NCBI RefSeq assembly: GCF_022818495.1
Contig: NZ_CP089291.1
Span: 4,047,501 to 4,111,500, forward strand
DNA from: Fodinisporobacter ferrooxydans
GTDB lineage: Bacteria; Bacillota; Bacilli; Tumebacillales; MYW30-H2
Reading direction: 5' to 3'
Length of the DNA: 64,000 bases
Shown here piece by piece: positions 25,429 to 33,486 of the stretch (its first letter is position 1; each line of letters begins with the position of its first letter). Below the pieces are notes generated by a model, which saw only the letters and a list, made by a program, of their open reading frames with translations, was not told the origin of the DNA and made no database searches. The translations under genes and the position numbers were made by a program.

Positions 25429-26529
25429 GTGTCAAAACAGTTGCTATCACGAGGACAATGGATTTCCATTGAATCTGTCAGCTTGCCGATGCTTGGGCAT
25501 TTTTTTCTTGTCGGAATCTTGATTCGTTTGTCCGGTCGAGATGCATGGATCGCGGCATTGGCGAGCATATTTCCAGGGCTGTTATTCGCATGGATAATCG
25601 CAAAATGTAAGCACAGGTTTCCAAACATTTTGCTTTTCGAAAGTACAAAACATGCTCTCGGACGATCGATGGGATCCATTGTAAACGTGATTTATATGTT
25701 TTATTTCATGTTTTCTGCAGGATTGACATTCTGTGGTCTGGAGCAATTCATTGCTACAATATTTATGCCGGAGACTCCTTATTGGGCAATCGGGGGCAGT
25801 TTTTCCCTGTTGATTATCTTGTCGCTGTACTGTGGAATTGAAGCAATTGGCCGTACAGCCGTTGTATTTTTTATCACAATTTTAGTAACGGGAACATTTG
25901 TCGGTATCAACTTGATACCGGAAAAGGACTATTCGAGATTGTTGCCCTTGCTTACTACGAATTGGCACGAAGTTGGGCGCGGTGTATTGATTCTTATGTC
26001 AACATGGTCAGAACTCCTATTGGTGTTGTTCATTCAAAATAAAACGTCGACTTGGAAATCGATTCGAAATGGTGTCATATTCATTGTAATACTCAATGGT
26101 TTGTTATATACGATGATGATGGCTTCTGATATTGCGGTATTTGGGGAAGATTTGGCAAAAACAATGGATTGGCCTGTGCAGAAAGAGGTTCGTTTGCTTC
26201 AATTCAGTTTTTTGGATCGTCTGGATATTTACGGTCTTTTTACGGTAACCGCCGGTTGTATGATTCGGATTGCCATATTTTTATATGGCACATGCAAAGC
26301 ATTGTCATCATTCCTACAAAAGGTTCCATATCAAGCATGGATTATACCTGTTGTATGTTTGATTTTCGGTTTTAGCTTATTGCCATTTTGGAATCACGCA
26401 CGTTTTGAACAAGTGCTTGAAACATTTTATTTTTATAGCTCTATCCTGATGCTTTTTCCTTTCATGGTGTTGGCGGTCTCTTATTTCCGGCATCCTAAAA
26501 ACCGGCTGAAACAGAATTCCAATACATAG
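25429..26529 (+). CDS. Spore germination permease, GerB family (B subunit)
   Basis: 366 residues, ten membrane helices, of the GerAB/amino-acid-permease-like endospore germination family. This subunit binds the germinant. Visible: QLLSRGQWISIESVSLPM at the N-terminus and FFLVGILIRLSGRDAWIAAL in helix 1. The GTG start follows AAGGGGG. The A-C-B order differs from B. subtilis gerA (A-B-C) but is common. The germinant is not predictable. Confidence 0.92.
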   Translation: MSKQLLSRGQWISIESVSLPMLGHFFLVGILIRLSGRDAWIAALASIFPGLLFAWIIAKCKHRFPNILLFESTKHALGRSMGSIVNVIYMFYFMFSAGLTFCGLEQFIATIFMPETPYWAIGGSFSLLIILSLYCGIEAIGRTAVVFFITILVTGTFVGINLIPEKDYSRLLPLLTTNWHEVGRGVLILMSTWSELLLVLFIQNKTSTWKSIRNGVIFIVILNGLLYTMMMASDIAVFGEDLAKTMDWPVQKEVRLLQFSFLDRLDIYGLFTVTAGCMIRIAIFLYGTCKALSSFLQKVPYQAWIIPVVCLIFGFSLLPFWNHARFEQVLETFYFYSSILMLFPFMVLAVSYFRHPKNRLKQNSNT

Positions 26530-27258
26530 TCAAGATTTTTTGGTGCGTTCGAATAACGTGGGAAATGCCCGCAATTTTAATATGTCACCGGATATTCCAA
26601 ATGCAACTTCTCCGCCGCGTCCCATCAAAACATCTTCAACTTGAATGATTTGGATGATTAATAATGCTCCGACCAATTGGTCCAAATGATGCAAAAAGCG
26701 GTTCATTCGTGGCAAAGTGAATTTACTTGGGAGTGTGCGCGGTTCTCTTTGAATTTCTGTACCTGTTGTATCAAATGCAATTTTGCCTGCGGAATACCGT
26801 ACGCCGGTCAAAACAAACGAAATATTTCGCGAAAAAAGTGCAAGTCCAACCACGAGATTAAAAATGGCGCGGATGATTTTTGTGTTTAAAATGTTTGTTT
26901 GTCGGGTTAAATCGAAGATTTGTTTACATGTACTAAATTGAAACCACTTGGATGTGACGCTGAAAACGATGGCGGACGCAACCATATTAAACGCGTAGAT
27001 TTGCGCCTCACCCGTCAACAATAAGTAAGCGATAAACGCTTCCAGCGACATATACGCATCGGCAGACAAGCCTGTGCCAGGGCTGTGGAGATATGGCGGC
27101 AATCCGGAAGTAAGCCGCCAAAAGACAGGTCCGCGCAATCCGAATGTAAGTCTTCCGTTTCCGATTCGGATGGAGCCGATATTTACGTAACCAAGAATCA
27201 AAAGAAAGCTTGCGATAATCTCCAAGTCTCTGTCCAGACGCAGGCGAATTGGCTTCAT
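26530..27258 (-). CDS. Unknown membrane-associated protein (242 aa), convergent with ger operon
   Basis: Not recognised. It begins MKPIRLRLDRDLEIIASFLL and has about three or four hydrophobic stretches (14-28, 65-82, 85-100, 128-150) and a basic C-terminal half. The stop codon abuts that of the germination permease. It is the last of three tightly spaced minus-strand genes (start at 27258, 4 bases after the previous stop). Proximity to a germination operon may be coincidence. Confidence 0.6.
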   Translation of the reverse strand: MKPIRLRLDRDLEIIASFLLILGYVNIGSIRIGNGRLTFGLRGPVFWRLTSGLPPYLHSPGTGLSADAYMSLEAFIAYLLLTGEAQIYAFNMVASAIVFSVTSKWFQFSTCKQIFDLTRQTNILNTKIIRAIFNLVVGLALFSRNISFVLTGVRYSAGKIAFDTTGTEIQREPRTLPSKFTLPRMNRFLHHLDQLVGALLIIQIIQVEDVLMGRGGEVAFGISGDILKLRAFPTLFERTKKS

Positions 27259-27261
27259 GTA

Positions 27262-27459
27262 TTAAATCCCATTTCTGTTCGGATTACCCATCTCCAAATC
27301 TTCTATCGTTTTCTCATGGACTGATGAAAGATTGGTTATTGCAAATCCTGTCAGCAATGCAACACCAAGTACGGAAGCCATGCCTGAGATTTCCCGAAGT
27401 CGAACAAACCATTCTGCCCACTTTTTTTCTTCTTGTTTTGTGAAATCTGCCATTGCCAT
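27262..27459 (-). CDS. Small membrane protein (65 aa)
   Basis: MAMADFTKQEEKKWAEWFVR then a hydrophobic helix (about 22-42, ISGMASVLGVALLTGFAI) and a polar tail. AAAGGGAGAG precedes the ATG. It lies 9 bases after the 36-residue gene and 3 bases before the 242-residue gene, so all three should form one transcript. No family recognised. Confidence 0.55.
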   Translation of the reverse strand: MAMADFTKQEEKKWAEWFVRLREISGMASVLGVALLTGFAITNLSSVHEKTIEDLEMGNPNRNGI

Positions 27460-27468
27460 TCTCTCCCT

Positions 27469-27579
27469 TTAAGTCGGCATAAAAAAGAAAAATACAAACA
27501 AAGCCAGTGCTGTCACAAGCAAAATCGTATCATGAAGCAAATCCTTTTTTTTTAAAGAATGGGTTTGATTGGATTCCAT
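27469..27579 (-). CDS. Small single-helix membrane protein (36 aa)
   Basis: The ATG at 27579 with GAGGTGA about 6 bases upstream encodes MESNQTHSLKKKDLLHD and a C-terminal helix (TILLVTALALFVFFFFMPT). It is first in the small three-gene operon. A longer frame starting at 27657 exists but lacks a ribosome site. Function unknown. Confidence 0.55.
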   Translation of the reverse strand: MESNQTHSLKKKDLLHDTILLVTALALFVFFFFMPT

Positions 27580-28300
27580 TGGAGTCACCTCAATAAAAGA
27601 AGTAAAAAGCGGTTTATTTGATGATATTGTCAATGATCCCCATGCGCCCATATCCAAAATTCATGCCGTTTTGTCCAATCGCAATCCGATATGATCACGA
27701 TGGCAGCAAATCTGCTTCATCATATGCGAATCCATGGCGCCTTGACTCGACAAAGACCCCAATTAATTATAATTTGCCAAGTAACTCACTTTTTTGCCAA
27801 ATGATCTTCGTTCGAGCCTGACCATTTGTCGGCATACAATTCCCTTTCATCCTAATCAATAGACATTCCCATCCAGGAGAATCGTTGATTCAATTGAAAA
27901 TCGGCTTGAGTTCCATCGATTGGATGCGGTAACTGCCGCCCTTTGCCGCGAAAACAACCGTACAATCATACTGCTTTTTTGCACCCGTACTCGCCGTTGT
28001 CGTCACGATGACTGTTTGCGGTTTTCCGCCGGTTGCCTTTCATGTGATTTCATATGCATACATATCTTCATTTGTTTCCATTCATGTGTAACATCCTGAT
28101 CATCGCGAACGTCTATTCTATAGAAAATTCTTTAAGCAAAGAAGGTGATGTTAATAAAAAAAGCCAACTGCTTTGGCTTCAGTCGTATTCTTGGGGATAT
28201 TACTTGTCAGATGCAGTTCGAACATGGAGAAAATACATCGTTAAAAACATATCCGGATTTTCTCAAGACAAGAGGAAAAGATGTGAAAGGAGTTTTTACT
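27580..28300. other. Mostly non-coding stretch with gene relics
   Basis: Apart from the C-terminal relic at 27890-28041, one piece (about 28158-28230, plus strand) reads KKPTALASVVFLGILLVRCS, a lipoprotein-like signal that soon meets a stop. Two short minus-strand frames at about 27603-27740 show no recognisable features. This looks like decaying DNA. Confidence 0.4.
27890..28041 (-). pseudogene. C-terminal fragment of an unknown protein
   Basis: The minus frame reads KATGGKPQTVIVTTTAS, GAKKQYDCTVVFAAKGGSYR, then IQSMELKPIFN and stop. It has beta-rich, regular codon use like a real protein end, but no start. Family not identified. Confidence 0.4.
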
Positions 28301-28510
28301 TTGTCTAAGAAAAATGAAGCACATGAATATACAATAAAAGGAATTTCAATCTCATGCCCAATTTGCAAACACGATAAATTTTGGGAAGGAAAGGCACAAT
28401 TAAACACCGCAGCCGCAACATTTTTCGATTTTGATTGGTTAAATAAACAAGTGCTGACGTTATCATGCGATCAATGCAGCCATATTTTATGGTTTGACCA
28501 AGAACGATAA
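28301..28510 (+). CDS. Small zinc-ribbon protein (69 aa)
   Basis: The TTG at 28301 has AAAGGAG 7 bases upstream. The product has two CxxC knuckles (ISCPICKHDKFW and LSCDQCSHILWF), about 40 residues apart, around a hydrophobic middle (TFFDFDWLNKQVL). The pattern suggests a nucleic-acid-binding zinc ribbon; similar small proteins are common hypothetical entries in Bacillales. The frame is open upstream to 28145 but without features. Confidence 0.6.
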   Translation: MSKKNEAHEYTIKGISISCPICKHDKFWEGKAQLNTAAATFFDFDWLNKQVLTLSCDQCSHILWFDQER

Positions 28511-28627
28511 ATCATAGAATTGCTGCCCCAGCCCCCCTCCTCACCATGAGAAGGGGGAAAAGCAAAATGTTTTGTATTCATCTAACGCAATATACCATCG
28601 CCTTGATTCAGAATCGATACTGACTCG

Positions 28628-28918
28628 TCAACGAATGGAAAAAAATACAATTAACGCGGAAAGTATGCTGGGAAGTCCAACAAGAAAGCAATTGGTAGCC
28701 CATCTAAACCGCCTTTGCCGCCCTTCAGAGTCCTCCATAAAATAGTTTGCCCGCATACGGTCACCACTAAGAAACACTCCTGAAAAGATTCCGGCTAACC
28801 CCCATAATACAACACCGAACACTAAGGAGATGTCGATATCATATTTCCAATTTCGAGTTGCTGCTGCTATCAACAAACCAACAATTGCAATACCAAAGCC
28901 TATAGCAAGAGATTTCAT
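28628..28918 (-). CDS. DUF5316-family membrane protein
   Basis: 96 residues with three hydrophobic helices (2-20, 31-50, 75-95) and a basic loop (DSEGRQRRFRWATNC) before the last. Length and topology match DUF5316, found in Bacilli; function unknown. Its ATG overlaps the stop of a 31-codon frame (ATGA), so it may be translationally coupled to it. Confidence 0.65.
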   Translation of the reverse strand: MKSLAIGFGIAIVGLLIAAATRNWKYDIDISLVFGVVLWGLAGIFSGVFLSGDRMRANYFMEDSEGRQRRFRWATNCFLVGLPSILSALIVFFSIR

Positions 28919-29010
28919 ACAGGTCTCTTCACCGCTTGAATGACAGCGGAAACGATGTAATCTTCCATTTGCCCCAGGTATCCAATCCTAATAGAAATTG
29001 TCTGTCTCAT
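28915..29010 (-). CDS. Possible small protein (31 aa) coupled to DUF5316 gene
   Basis: The ATG at 29010 encodes MRQTISIRIGYLGQMEDYIV, then SAVIQAVKRPV, and stops at a TGA overlapping the next start. GAGGG lies about 14 bases upstream, rather far. It could be real or the remnant of a longer gene. Confidence 0.35.
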   Translation of the reverse strand: MRQTISIRIGYLGQMEDYIVSAVIQAVKRPV

Positions 29011-29148
29011 GATCCACAATCGCCCTCTTCGTAAATTATTTTTGAAGAATATCATAGTCATAAAGTCGAAGAAAGACTCATTTGAACTATTTCATGTGAA
29101 AGCGGTGTCAATACTGTTATTTTTTGTTTATTCAATTTCTCAATTTCA

Positions 29149-29214
29149 TTGACACTAATAGGGGGTATATGTGTATAATTATGTAGAATAAATCATACAT
29201 GCAGGGGGTATGGG
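29149..29214 (+). promoter_or_regulatory. Promoter with CsoR-type G-tract operators
   Basis: TTGACA (29149-29154) and TATAAT (29174-29179), 19 bases apart. AATAGGGGGTATATG overlaps the spacer, and a second G-tract, GCAGGGGGTATGGG, lies at 29201-29214. G-tracts flanked by A/T are typical of CsoR-family operators. The family regulator is encoded downstream at 31498. Confidence 0.6.
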
Positions 29215-29260
29215 TGTTGGAATAATTCACTTTTTATCAACCGAAAGGCGGTGATTCTTT

Positions 29261-31468
29261 ATGAGTAAACTCCATCTCAAGGTGGGAGGCATGCACTGCT
29301 CACTATGCACTCAATCCGTTCAGCGTGCACTTGTCCGATTGGACGGCGTTTCGGATGCGCAAGTCAGTCTCGCACACCAGGAAGTTCTCATTGACTACGA
29401 TCCAGGTCGAGTACGAATCGATACGATGACACAAACGTTATATCAGCTCGGGTACACATCGAGAGAGCCGAATCGTGCGGATGTTTTCGCGGTGGAAAAG
29501 CAGGAACTAAACAATGCCCGGCGTACCGCCATTCACGTTGGTATTCTGGTTGCCCTTGCCACGATATGGATGGTTCTGCGCTTTTGGCTAGGACATTCCA
29601 TGATATTTGATGTTGGGCAGGCGGCTTTCGCCATCATCTCTACATTGGGGCCCGCATCTTTTGTCTTCCGTAATGCTTTTCAATCGGTCCGCCGTGGGAT
29701 CGTAAACCAAGACGTTTTGGCGGCAGCGGCAGCAGCGGCCGGACTCGTCGGTGGTGCTCTCGGATTGATTTGGCCGGCCTTCCCGTCGTCAGCTTTCTTT
29801 GGGGCTACGACGTTTGTGCTCGCCTTCCACGGTGTGGGTGGTTTTGCATCGGTTCTGGTTCATGTGCGTGCATCACAATCCGTTCAAAAACTCTTGTCGC
29901 TCCAACCGGCAACAGCAACTCGACTGGATCCAACCGGTTGTGAAGAAATGGTTCCGGTGGACAGCCTGGCGCTTGCTGACCACGTTCGGGTTCGACCTGG
30001 TGAACGCATTCCTGTCGACGGGAAAATCGTCCAAGGTGTGTCATCGGTGGATCAACAGCTTGTCACAGGCGAGCCCTTGCCAGTAGATACTCAGCCTGGC
30101 GACGAAGTGATTGGAGGATCCTTGAATGGAAACGGAAGCCTCATCATCGAGGTTACCCGGATTGGCGAAGATTCATTTCTCCAGCGAGTGGCAAACCAAG
30201 TTACAGAAGCGCGTGTGATGAAACCGGGAATCCTCCGGCTCGTGGACAGAATCTTGAATATCTATGTTCCGACCGTATTGATACTGGCACTTATCGGTGG
30301 GCTTTTATGGGTTGTCGCCAGTTGGGTATTCGAAGGTCACCCACTCTGGGTGCGAGCGGGTTTTACAGTCCTCAGCGTGCTTGTCATGGGTTATCCATGT
30401 GCGCTTGGCATGGCAACACCCTTGGCGATCATTCGGGCAAGTGGTGAGGCGGCGGAACGAGGAATCCTGATGCGCTCCGGGGAAGCCTTCCAAGTCTTCC
30501 GGCTCGTGGACACGATCGTATTCGATAAGACTGGTACGTTAACGGAAGGGAAACCACAACTGGCATCCGTATGGACATTAAATGGCGATGAGGATACTGT
30601 ACTTAGCTTGGCGGCTTCTGCCGATTGGGCATCCGAACATCCCGTTGCAAAGGCGATTGTTTCAGCGGCAAAGGAACAGGGATTACCCATTCAGTCAATG
30701 AATCACTTCCATGCTCTTCCGGGTCGAGGCATCGAAGCCCGAATAGAAGATCAGGAAGTGCTGATTGGCACGGAGCGGCTGATGACAGAGCGCGGGCTGA
30801 ATGATTTGAAAGAGGCTCGGGAGTGGATAGCAGAACAGCAGTGGCATGGTCGCACGATCGTATTTGTAGCATATAACGGGAAGGTTGCCGGTGCGATCTC
30901 CGTTTCGGATCGCATAAAACCGGATGCAAAATCAGTTCTTGCTTCGTTGAAGAAATTAAAAATTTCAGCTATCCTAGCAACTGGCGATCACCAGCAAGCA
31001 GCCAGTGCAGTTGCAGAGGAACTCGGTATTACGGATGTTCATGCACAGTTGCTTCCGGAAGATAAGCTCTCGTTCGTTCGACAACTGCAAAGAGAAGGCC
31101 GCCGAGTCGCTTTCATCGGCGACGGGATCAACGACGCCCCCTCTCTGATGCAGGCCGATGTGGGAATTGCCATTGGCACTGGGACAGATATTGCCATCGA
31201 TGCTGCCGACGTTGTACTTCCGGGACAGCGACTCAAAGCTGTGTTGGAAGCACATATCTTGGCACGAACCAGCTACGCCATGACGGTTCGTAATGTATTA
31301 CTCGCATTGTCAGTGAACGGAATTGGCGTTGTAGCCTCATTGTCAGGTTTCGTTCACCCTTTATGGGCCATGTTGGCGATGGCTTTCTCGCTGGTTGTGG
31401 TACTTGGCCACACGTTGTTCAGCCGATTCGCTCTGGGAGAACCACAAAACCCTGCCAATCTTTCTTGA
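29261..31468 (+). CDS. Heavy-metal P1B-type ATPase with atypical YPC motif
   Basis: 735 residues. N-terminal HMA domain with GGMHCSLC (C13/C16), then eight membrane helices, phosphorylation site DKTGTLT (D422), SEHPVAKAIV and GDGINDAP. It couples ATP hydrolysis to metal export. The metal-binding motif in helix 6 is Y378-P379-C380 instead of CPC. In the last two helices the copper-type YN and MSSxS are replaced (ALSVNGIGV, MAFSLVVVLGH). So copper should not be assumed. It forms an operon with a CsoR-family repressor and an HMA protein with in-frame UGA. Confidence 0.9.
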   Translation: MSKLHLKVGGMHCSLCTQSVQRALVRLDGVSDAQVSLAHQEVLIDYDPGRVRIDTMTQTLYQLGYTSREPNRADVFAVEKQELNNARRTAIHVGILVALATIWMVLRFWLGHSMIFDVGQAAFAIISTLGPASFVFRNAFQSVRRGIVNQDVLAAAAAAAGLVGGALGLIWPAFPSSAFFGATTFVLAFHGVGGFASVLVHVRASQSVQKLLSLQPATATRLDPTGCEEMVPVDSLALADHVRVRPGERIPVDGKIVQGVSSVDQQLVTGEPLPVDTQPGDEVIGGSLNGNGSLIIEVTRIGEDSFLQRVANQVTEARVMKPGILRLVDRILNIYVPTVLILALIGGLLWVVASWVFEGHPLWVRAGFTVLSVLVMGYPCALGMATPLAIIRASGEAAERGILMRSGEAFQVFRLVDTIVFDKTGTLTEGKPQLASVWTLNGDEDTVLSLAASADWASEHPVAKAIVSAAKEQGLPIQSMNHFHALPGRGIEARIEDQEVLIGTERLMTERGLNDLKEAREWIAEQQWHGRTIVFVAYNGKVAGAISVSDRIKPDAKSVLASLKKLKISAILATGDHQQAASAVAEELGITDVHAQLLPEDKLSFVRQLQREGRRVAFIGDGINDAPSLMQADVGIAIGTGTDIAIDAADVVLPGQRLKAVLEAHILARTSYAMTVRNVLLALSVNGIGVVASLSGFVHPLWAMLAMAFSLVVVLGHTLFSRFALGEPQNPANLS

Positions 31469-31497
31469 CACACTAAAAAACGATAGGAGTTGTGAAC

Positions 31498-31794
31498 ATG
31501 CAAGAACTGCCAATGATGGATGATTTCGAGCGCAAGGAACGGATCGAAAAATGCGCTCGCAGACTGTCCGTGATCGAAGGGCAAGTACGGGGCGTCAAAC
31601 GGATGATTGAAGAAGATACATCGAACTGCGTCGCTATACTCACGCAGATTTCCAGTATCCACGAAGCACTGCGAAGTGTCGGAAAAGAGGTCATGCGCAA
31701 GTACCTGCAAACATGTGCCACGAATGCTATAAAAAACGGATCGGATGAAGTGTACGATGATCTGATGGATGTCATTTATAAATACGCAAAGTGA
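31498..31794 (+). CDS. CsoR-family repressor lacking the His ligand
   Basis: 98 residues, all-helical CsoR/RcnR family (RRLSVIEGQVRGVKRMIEED is the signature). CsoR binds Cu(I) with Cys-His-Cys at fixed spacing; here the positions are C44, Y69 and C73. Both Cys are kept (29 apart) but the His is Tyr. Two Cys without His is the arrangement of CstR, a persulfide sensor, so the inducer may be a sulfur or selenium species or another metal. AGGAG precedes the ATG at 31498. It probably represses this operon through the G-tract sites at 29156-29214. Confidence 0.88.
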   Translation: MQELPMMDDFERKERIEKCARRLSVIEGQVRGVKRMIEEDTSNCVAILTQISSIHEALRSVGKEVMRKYLQTCATNAIKNGSDEVYDDLMDVIYKYAK

Positions 31795-31804
31795 GGGGAT
31801 TCTT

Positions 31805-32116
31805 ATGGGATTTTTTGATCGATTGTTCAAAAAAGAAAGCCAGAAAGCAATGCACGAAATGACAGTTCCGGAAGGGATGGAAAGTGTTCTTCTCAAAGGA
31901 ATCGGCATGCATTGAATGCATGCGTGTAAGCCCTCGGTCGAGGGTGCGCTAAAGAAAATATCCGGCGTCTATCGCTTTCAGGTCGAGATTCCGCCAAAGG
32001 ATCATGCCTGGGTTATCTTTGACCCACAAAAAGCAACCATTGATGATATGAAATCAGCAATTGAAAAAGCCGGATACCACGTTCAGGATGTGATACCCGA
32101 TTATCGGCCTGAATGA
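31805..32116 (+). CDS. HMA-domain metal-binding protein with in-frame UGA (candidate selenoprotein)
   Basis: GAGGGG precedes ATG 31805. The frame reads MGFFDRLFKKESQKAMHEMT, VLLKGIGMH, UGA (codon 37, 31913-31915), MHACKPSVEGALKKISGV, then FDPQKATIDDMKSAIEKAGY to TGA 32114. The UGA stands where HMA/CopZ proteins have the first Cys of GMHCxxC; the second is C41. Both sides belong to one HMA protein (103 residues). A GG-loop hairpin at 31931-31944 is compatible with a bacterial SECIS. Alternatives: a nonsense mutation, or restart at ATG 31916. UxxxC spacing differs by one from the usual CxxC. Confidence 0.65.
31931..31944 (+). promoter_or_regulatory. Candidate SECIS hairpin in the HMA gene
   Basis: CCCTC-GGTC-GAGGG begins 15 bases after the UGA; the loop begins 20 bases after it. 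The loop GGUC is the same core as in the E. coli fdhF SECIS apical loop, and the distance lies within the range accepted for bacterial SECIS elements (about 16-37 bases). It is a short stem, so this is suggestive only. Confidence 0.5.
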
Positions 32117-32129
32117 TAAGGAGGAATAT

Positions 32130-33035
32130 GTGGTGCCTAATGTTCGTTCGCAAAGTGATCCAAGAATCCGCCTTCTTTGGGTTCTCTCGGCAGCGACCTT
32201 CCTGATCTTCTTTCAGGCTTTCATGGTCGCTCCACTCATCCCACATCTTGCGAGTTTTTTCAATGTTTCGGTTGGAACCATCGGGTTGATCGTTCCAGCT
32301 TACTTACTCCCATATGGAGCGACAACACTCGTTTACGGTCCACTTTCCGATCGTTTGGGGCGACGTACTATTATTCTCGCATCGTTTGCCGGATTCATTT
32401 TATTTACCGGGTTCACGGCACTCGCCGATTCTGCAGCTGCTTTATTCTGGCTGCGTCTGATTACGGGACTTGTTGCCAGTGGTGTAGTGCCGATTGCGTT
32501 GGCTCTTGTCGGCGACCACTTTGACTACAAAGAACGTGGGCGTGCGCTCGGGTGGCTGTTCGGAGCAATGGCTGGCGGGATGGCGTTTGGTTCAACACTG
32601 GGAGCCGTTCTTGAACCTTTCCTTACATGGCAAGGGCTCTTTCTCGGTGTCGCTGTATTGTCGATCCTGGTTTTCATCACATTGATACCGTTCCAAACAA
32701 TGTTGGATCAACGTGTGACGGTCAACGTTCCATCCACCCTTCGTCAGGTAGGAATGGGGCTGCTTATGTTACTGAAATCCAAACGTGGTGCTCGAACTTA
32801 TACGTACGTTTTGTTTAACGGCATATTTCATTCGGGGGTCTTTACATGGCTCGGGTACTATTTTGCTAAGCGGTATGGTTTAGGTGATGTGGGCGTCGGA
32901 CTTGCACTACTCGGTTATGGAATTCCCGGTTTTCTTTTCGGACCAGTCATTGGCCGCTTGGCCGATCGTATGGGAAGAAGTCATTTCATTCCAATCGGCT
33001 TCGTGATCGCAGGACTTTCAACCGCCAAAAAATAA
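32130..33035 (+). CDS. MFS transporter, 3'-shortened
   Basis: 301 residues of a drug-efflux-like MFS protein with signature GPLSDRLGRRTIIL in loop 2-3, RLITGLVASGVVPIALALVG, and a second-half copy GRLADRMGRSHFIP. It stops right after helix 9 (IAGLSTAKK), roughly 90-100 residues short of the usual 12-helix length. A strong hairpin at 33035-33066 follows at once. It is probably a truncated, non-functional last gene of the metal operon. AAGGAGG lies 5 bases before GTG 32130. Confidence 0.75.
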   Translation: MVPNVRSQSDPRIRLLWVLSAATFLIFFQAFMVAPLIPHLASFFNVSVGTIGLIVPAYLLPYGATTLVYGPLSDRLGRRTIILASFAGFILFTGFTALADSAAALFWLRLITGLVASGVVPIALALVGDHFDYKERGRALGWLFGAMAGGMAFGSTLGAVLEPFLTWQGLFLGVAVLSILVFITLIPFQTMLDQRVTVNVPSTLRQVGMGLLMLLKSKRGARTYTYVLFNGIFHSGVFTWLGYYFAKRYGLGDVGVGLALLGYGIPGFLFGPVIGRLADRMGRSHFIPIGFVIAGLSTAKK

Positions 33036-33066
33036 GGACTATGTAGACATAATTCTACATAGTCCT
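33035..33066. terminator. Hairpin after the shortened MFS gene
   Basis: AGGACTATGTAG / CTACATAGTCCT, a perfect 12-bp stem with an 8-base loop that starts inside the MFS stop codon. There is no strong T run, so it may be a repeat end or the site of the truncation rather than a simple terminator. Confidence 0.5.
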
Positions 33067-33123
33067 CCATTCATTTCGCCTAAAACCTAAAATTAAACGT
33101 TTCATATAATTTTTCTTGACATA

Positions 33124-33414
33124 TTAGCAACAACCCGTATTTCCTAACCAAACCAATCCAGCCCCAGTTCTTGTTTTCTGGTAATCAAGCACTAAAGATT
33201 CTGTAAAACTTACAACATTTTCAGCAATTGCTATCCGGACTCCATTGATTATATTCACAACATCCGTTTTATTGGGCTCTGCCAGAGCCACTCCCAGTTT
33301 AGGCTTCCCTCAACTGATGCCTGATGCATAGATGCGGATCACTTTTCCTTCATTCGCCTTTATAACACCTTGCAAATACTCTTTTGCCGCATCGGTAATA
33401 TTCAATATGCACAC
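33124..33414 (-). CDS. HesB/IscA-like protein with in-frame UGA (candidate selenoprotein)
   Basis: The minus frame from GTG 33414 (AAGGA 5 bases upstream) reads NITDAAKEYLQGVIKANEGK, VIRIYASGIS, UGA (codon 35, 33312-33310), GKPKLGVALAEP, then INGVRIAIAENVVSFTESLV and GLVWLGNTGCC to TAA 33124. HesB-like proteins have a conserved Cys in GxGCGGPxLGLALDEP at exactly this site, and HesB-like selenoproteins with Sec there are known. The rest of the 96-residue frame is undamaged. A GG-loop hairpin follows the UGA. It lies downstream of the second arsA and may be the last ars-operon gene; it may handle iron-sulfur or metalloid chemistry. Confidence 0.7.
33275..33289 (-). promoter_or_regulatory. Candidate SECIS hairpin in the HesB-like gene
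   Basis: On the message strand GGCTCT-GGC-AGAGCC forms a perfect 6-bp stem whose loop begins with GG, 26 bases after the UGA. This fits the usual distance and loop rule for bacterial SECIS elements. Confidence 0.5.
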
Positions 33415-33486
33415 CTCGTTCCTTAAAAATTAAGAAGTGTCGTCTAAAAATTAAATCAGACGCTTTTGCTCACTTTTTTTATAAGA

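Noticed and set aside
28158-28230. A lipoprotein gene starting with KKPTALASVVFLGILLVRCS
   Set aside because: There is no start codon or ribosome site in frame and a stop follows after a few residues; it is at most a relic.
28533-28557. A terminator made of CCCCCT/AGGGGG after the zinc-ribbon gene
   Set aside because: The stem exists but no T run follows on either strand, so it is not listed as a terminator.
31905-31923. The palindrome over the UGA as the SECIS element
   Set aside because: Bacterial SECIS hairpins lie after the UGA. The UGA overlaps the centre of this palindrome, so the downstream GGUC hairpin is the better candidate.
31916-32116. A separate 66-codon protein starting at ATG 31916
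   Set aside because: It would begin in the middle of the HMA metal site and has no ribosome site of its own; one protein interrupted by UGA explains the data better, although restart cannot be excluded.
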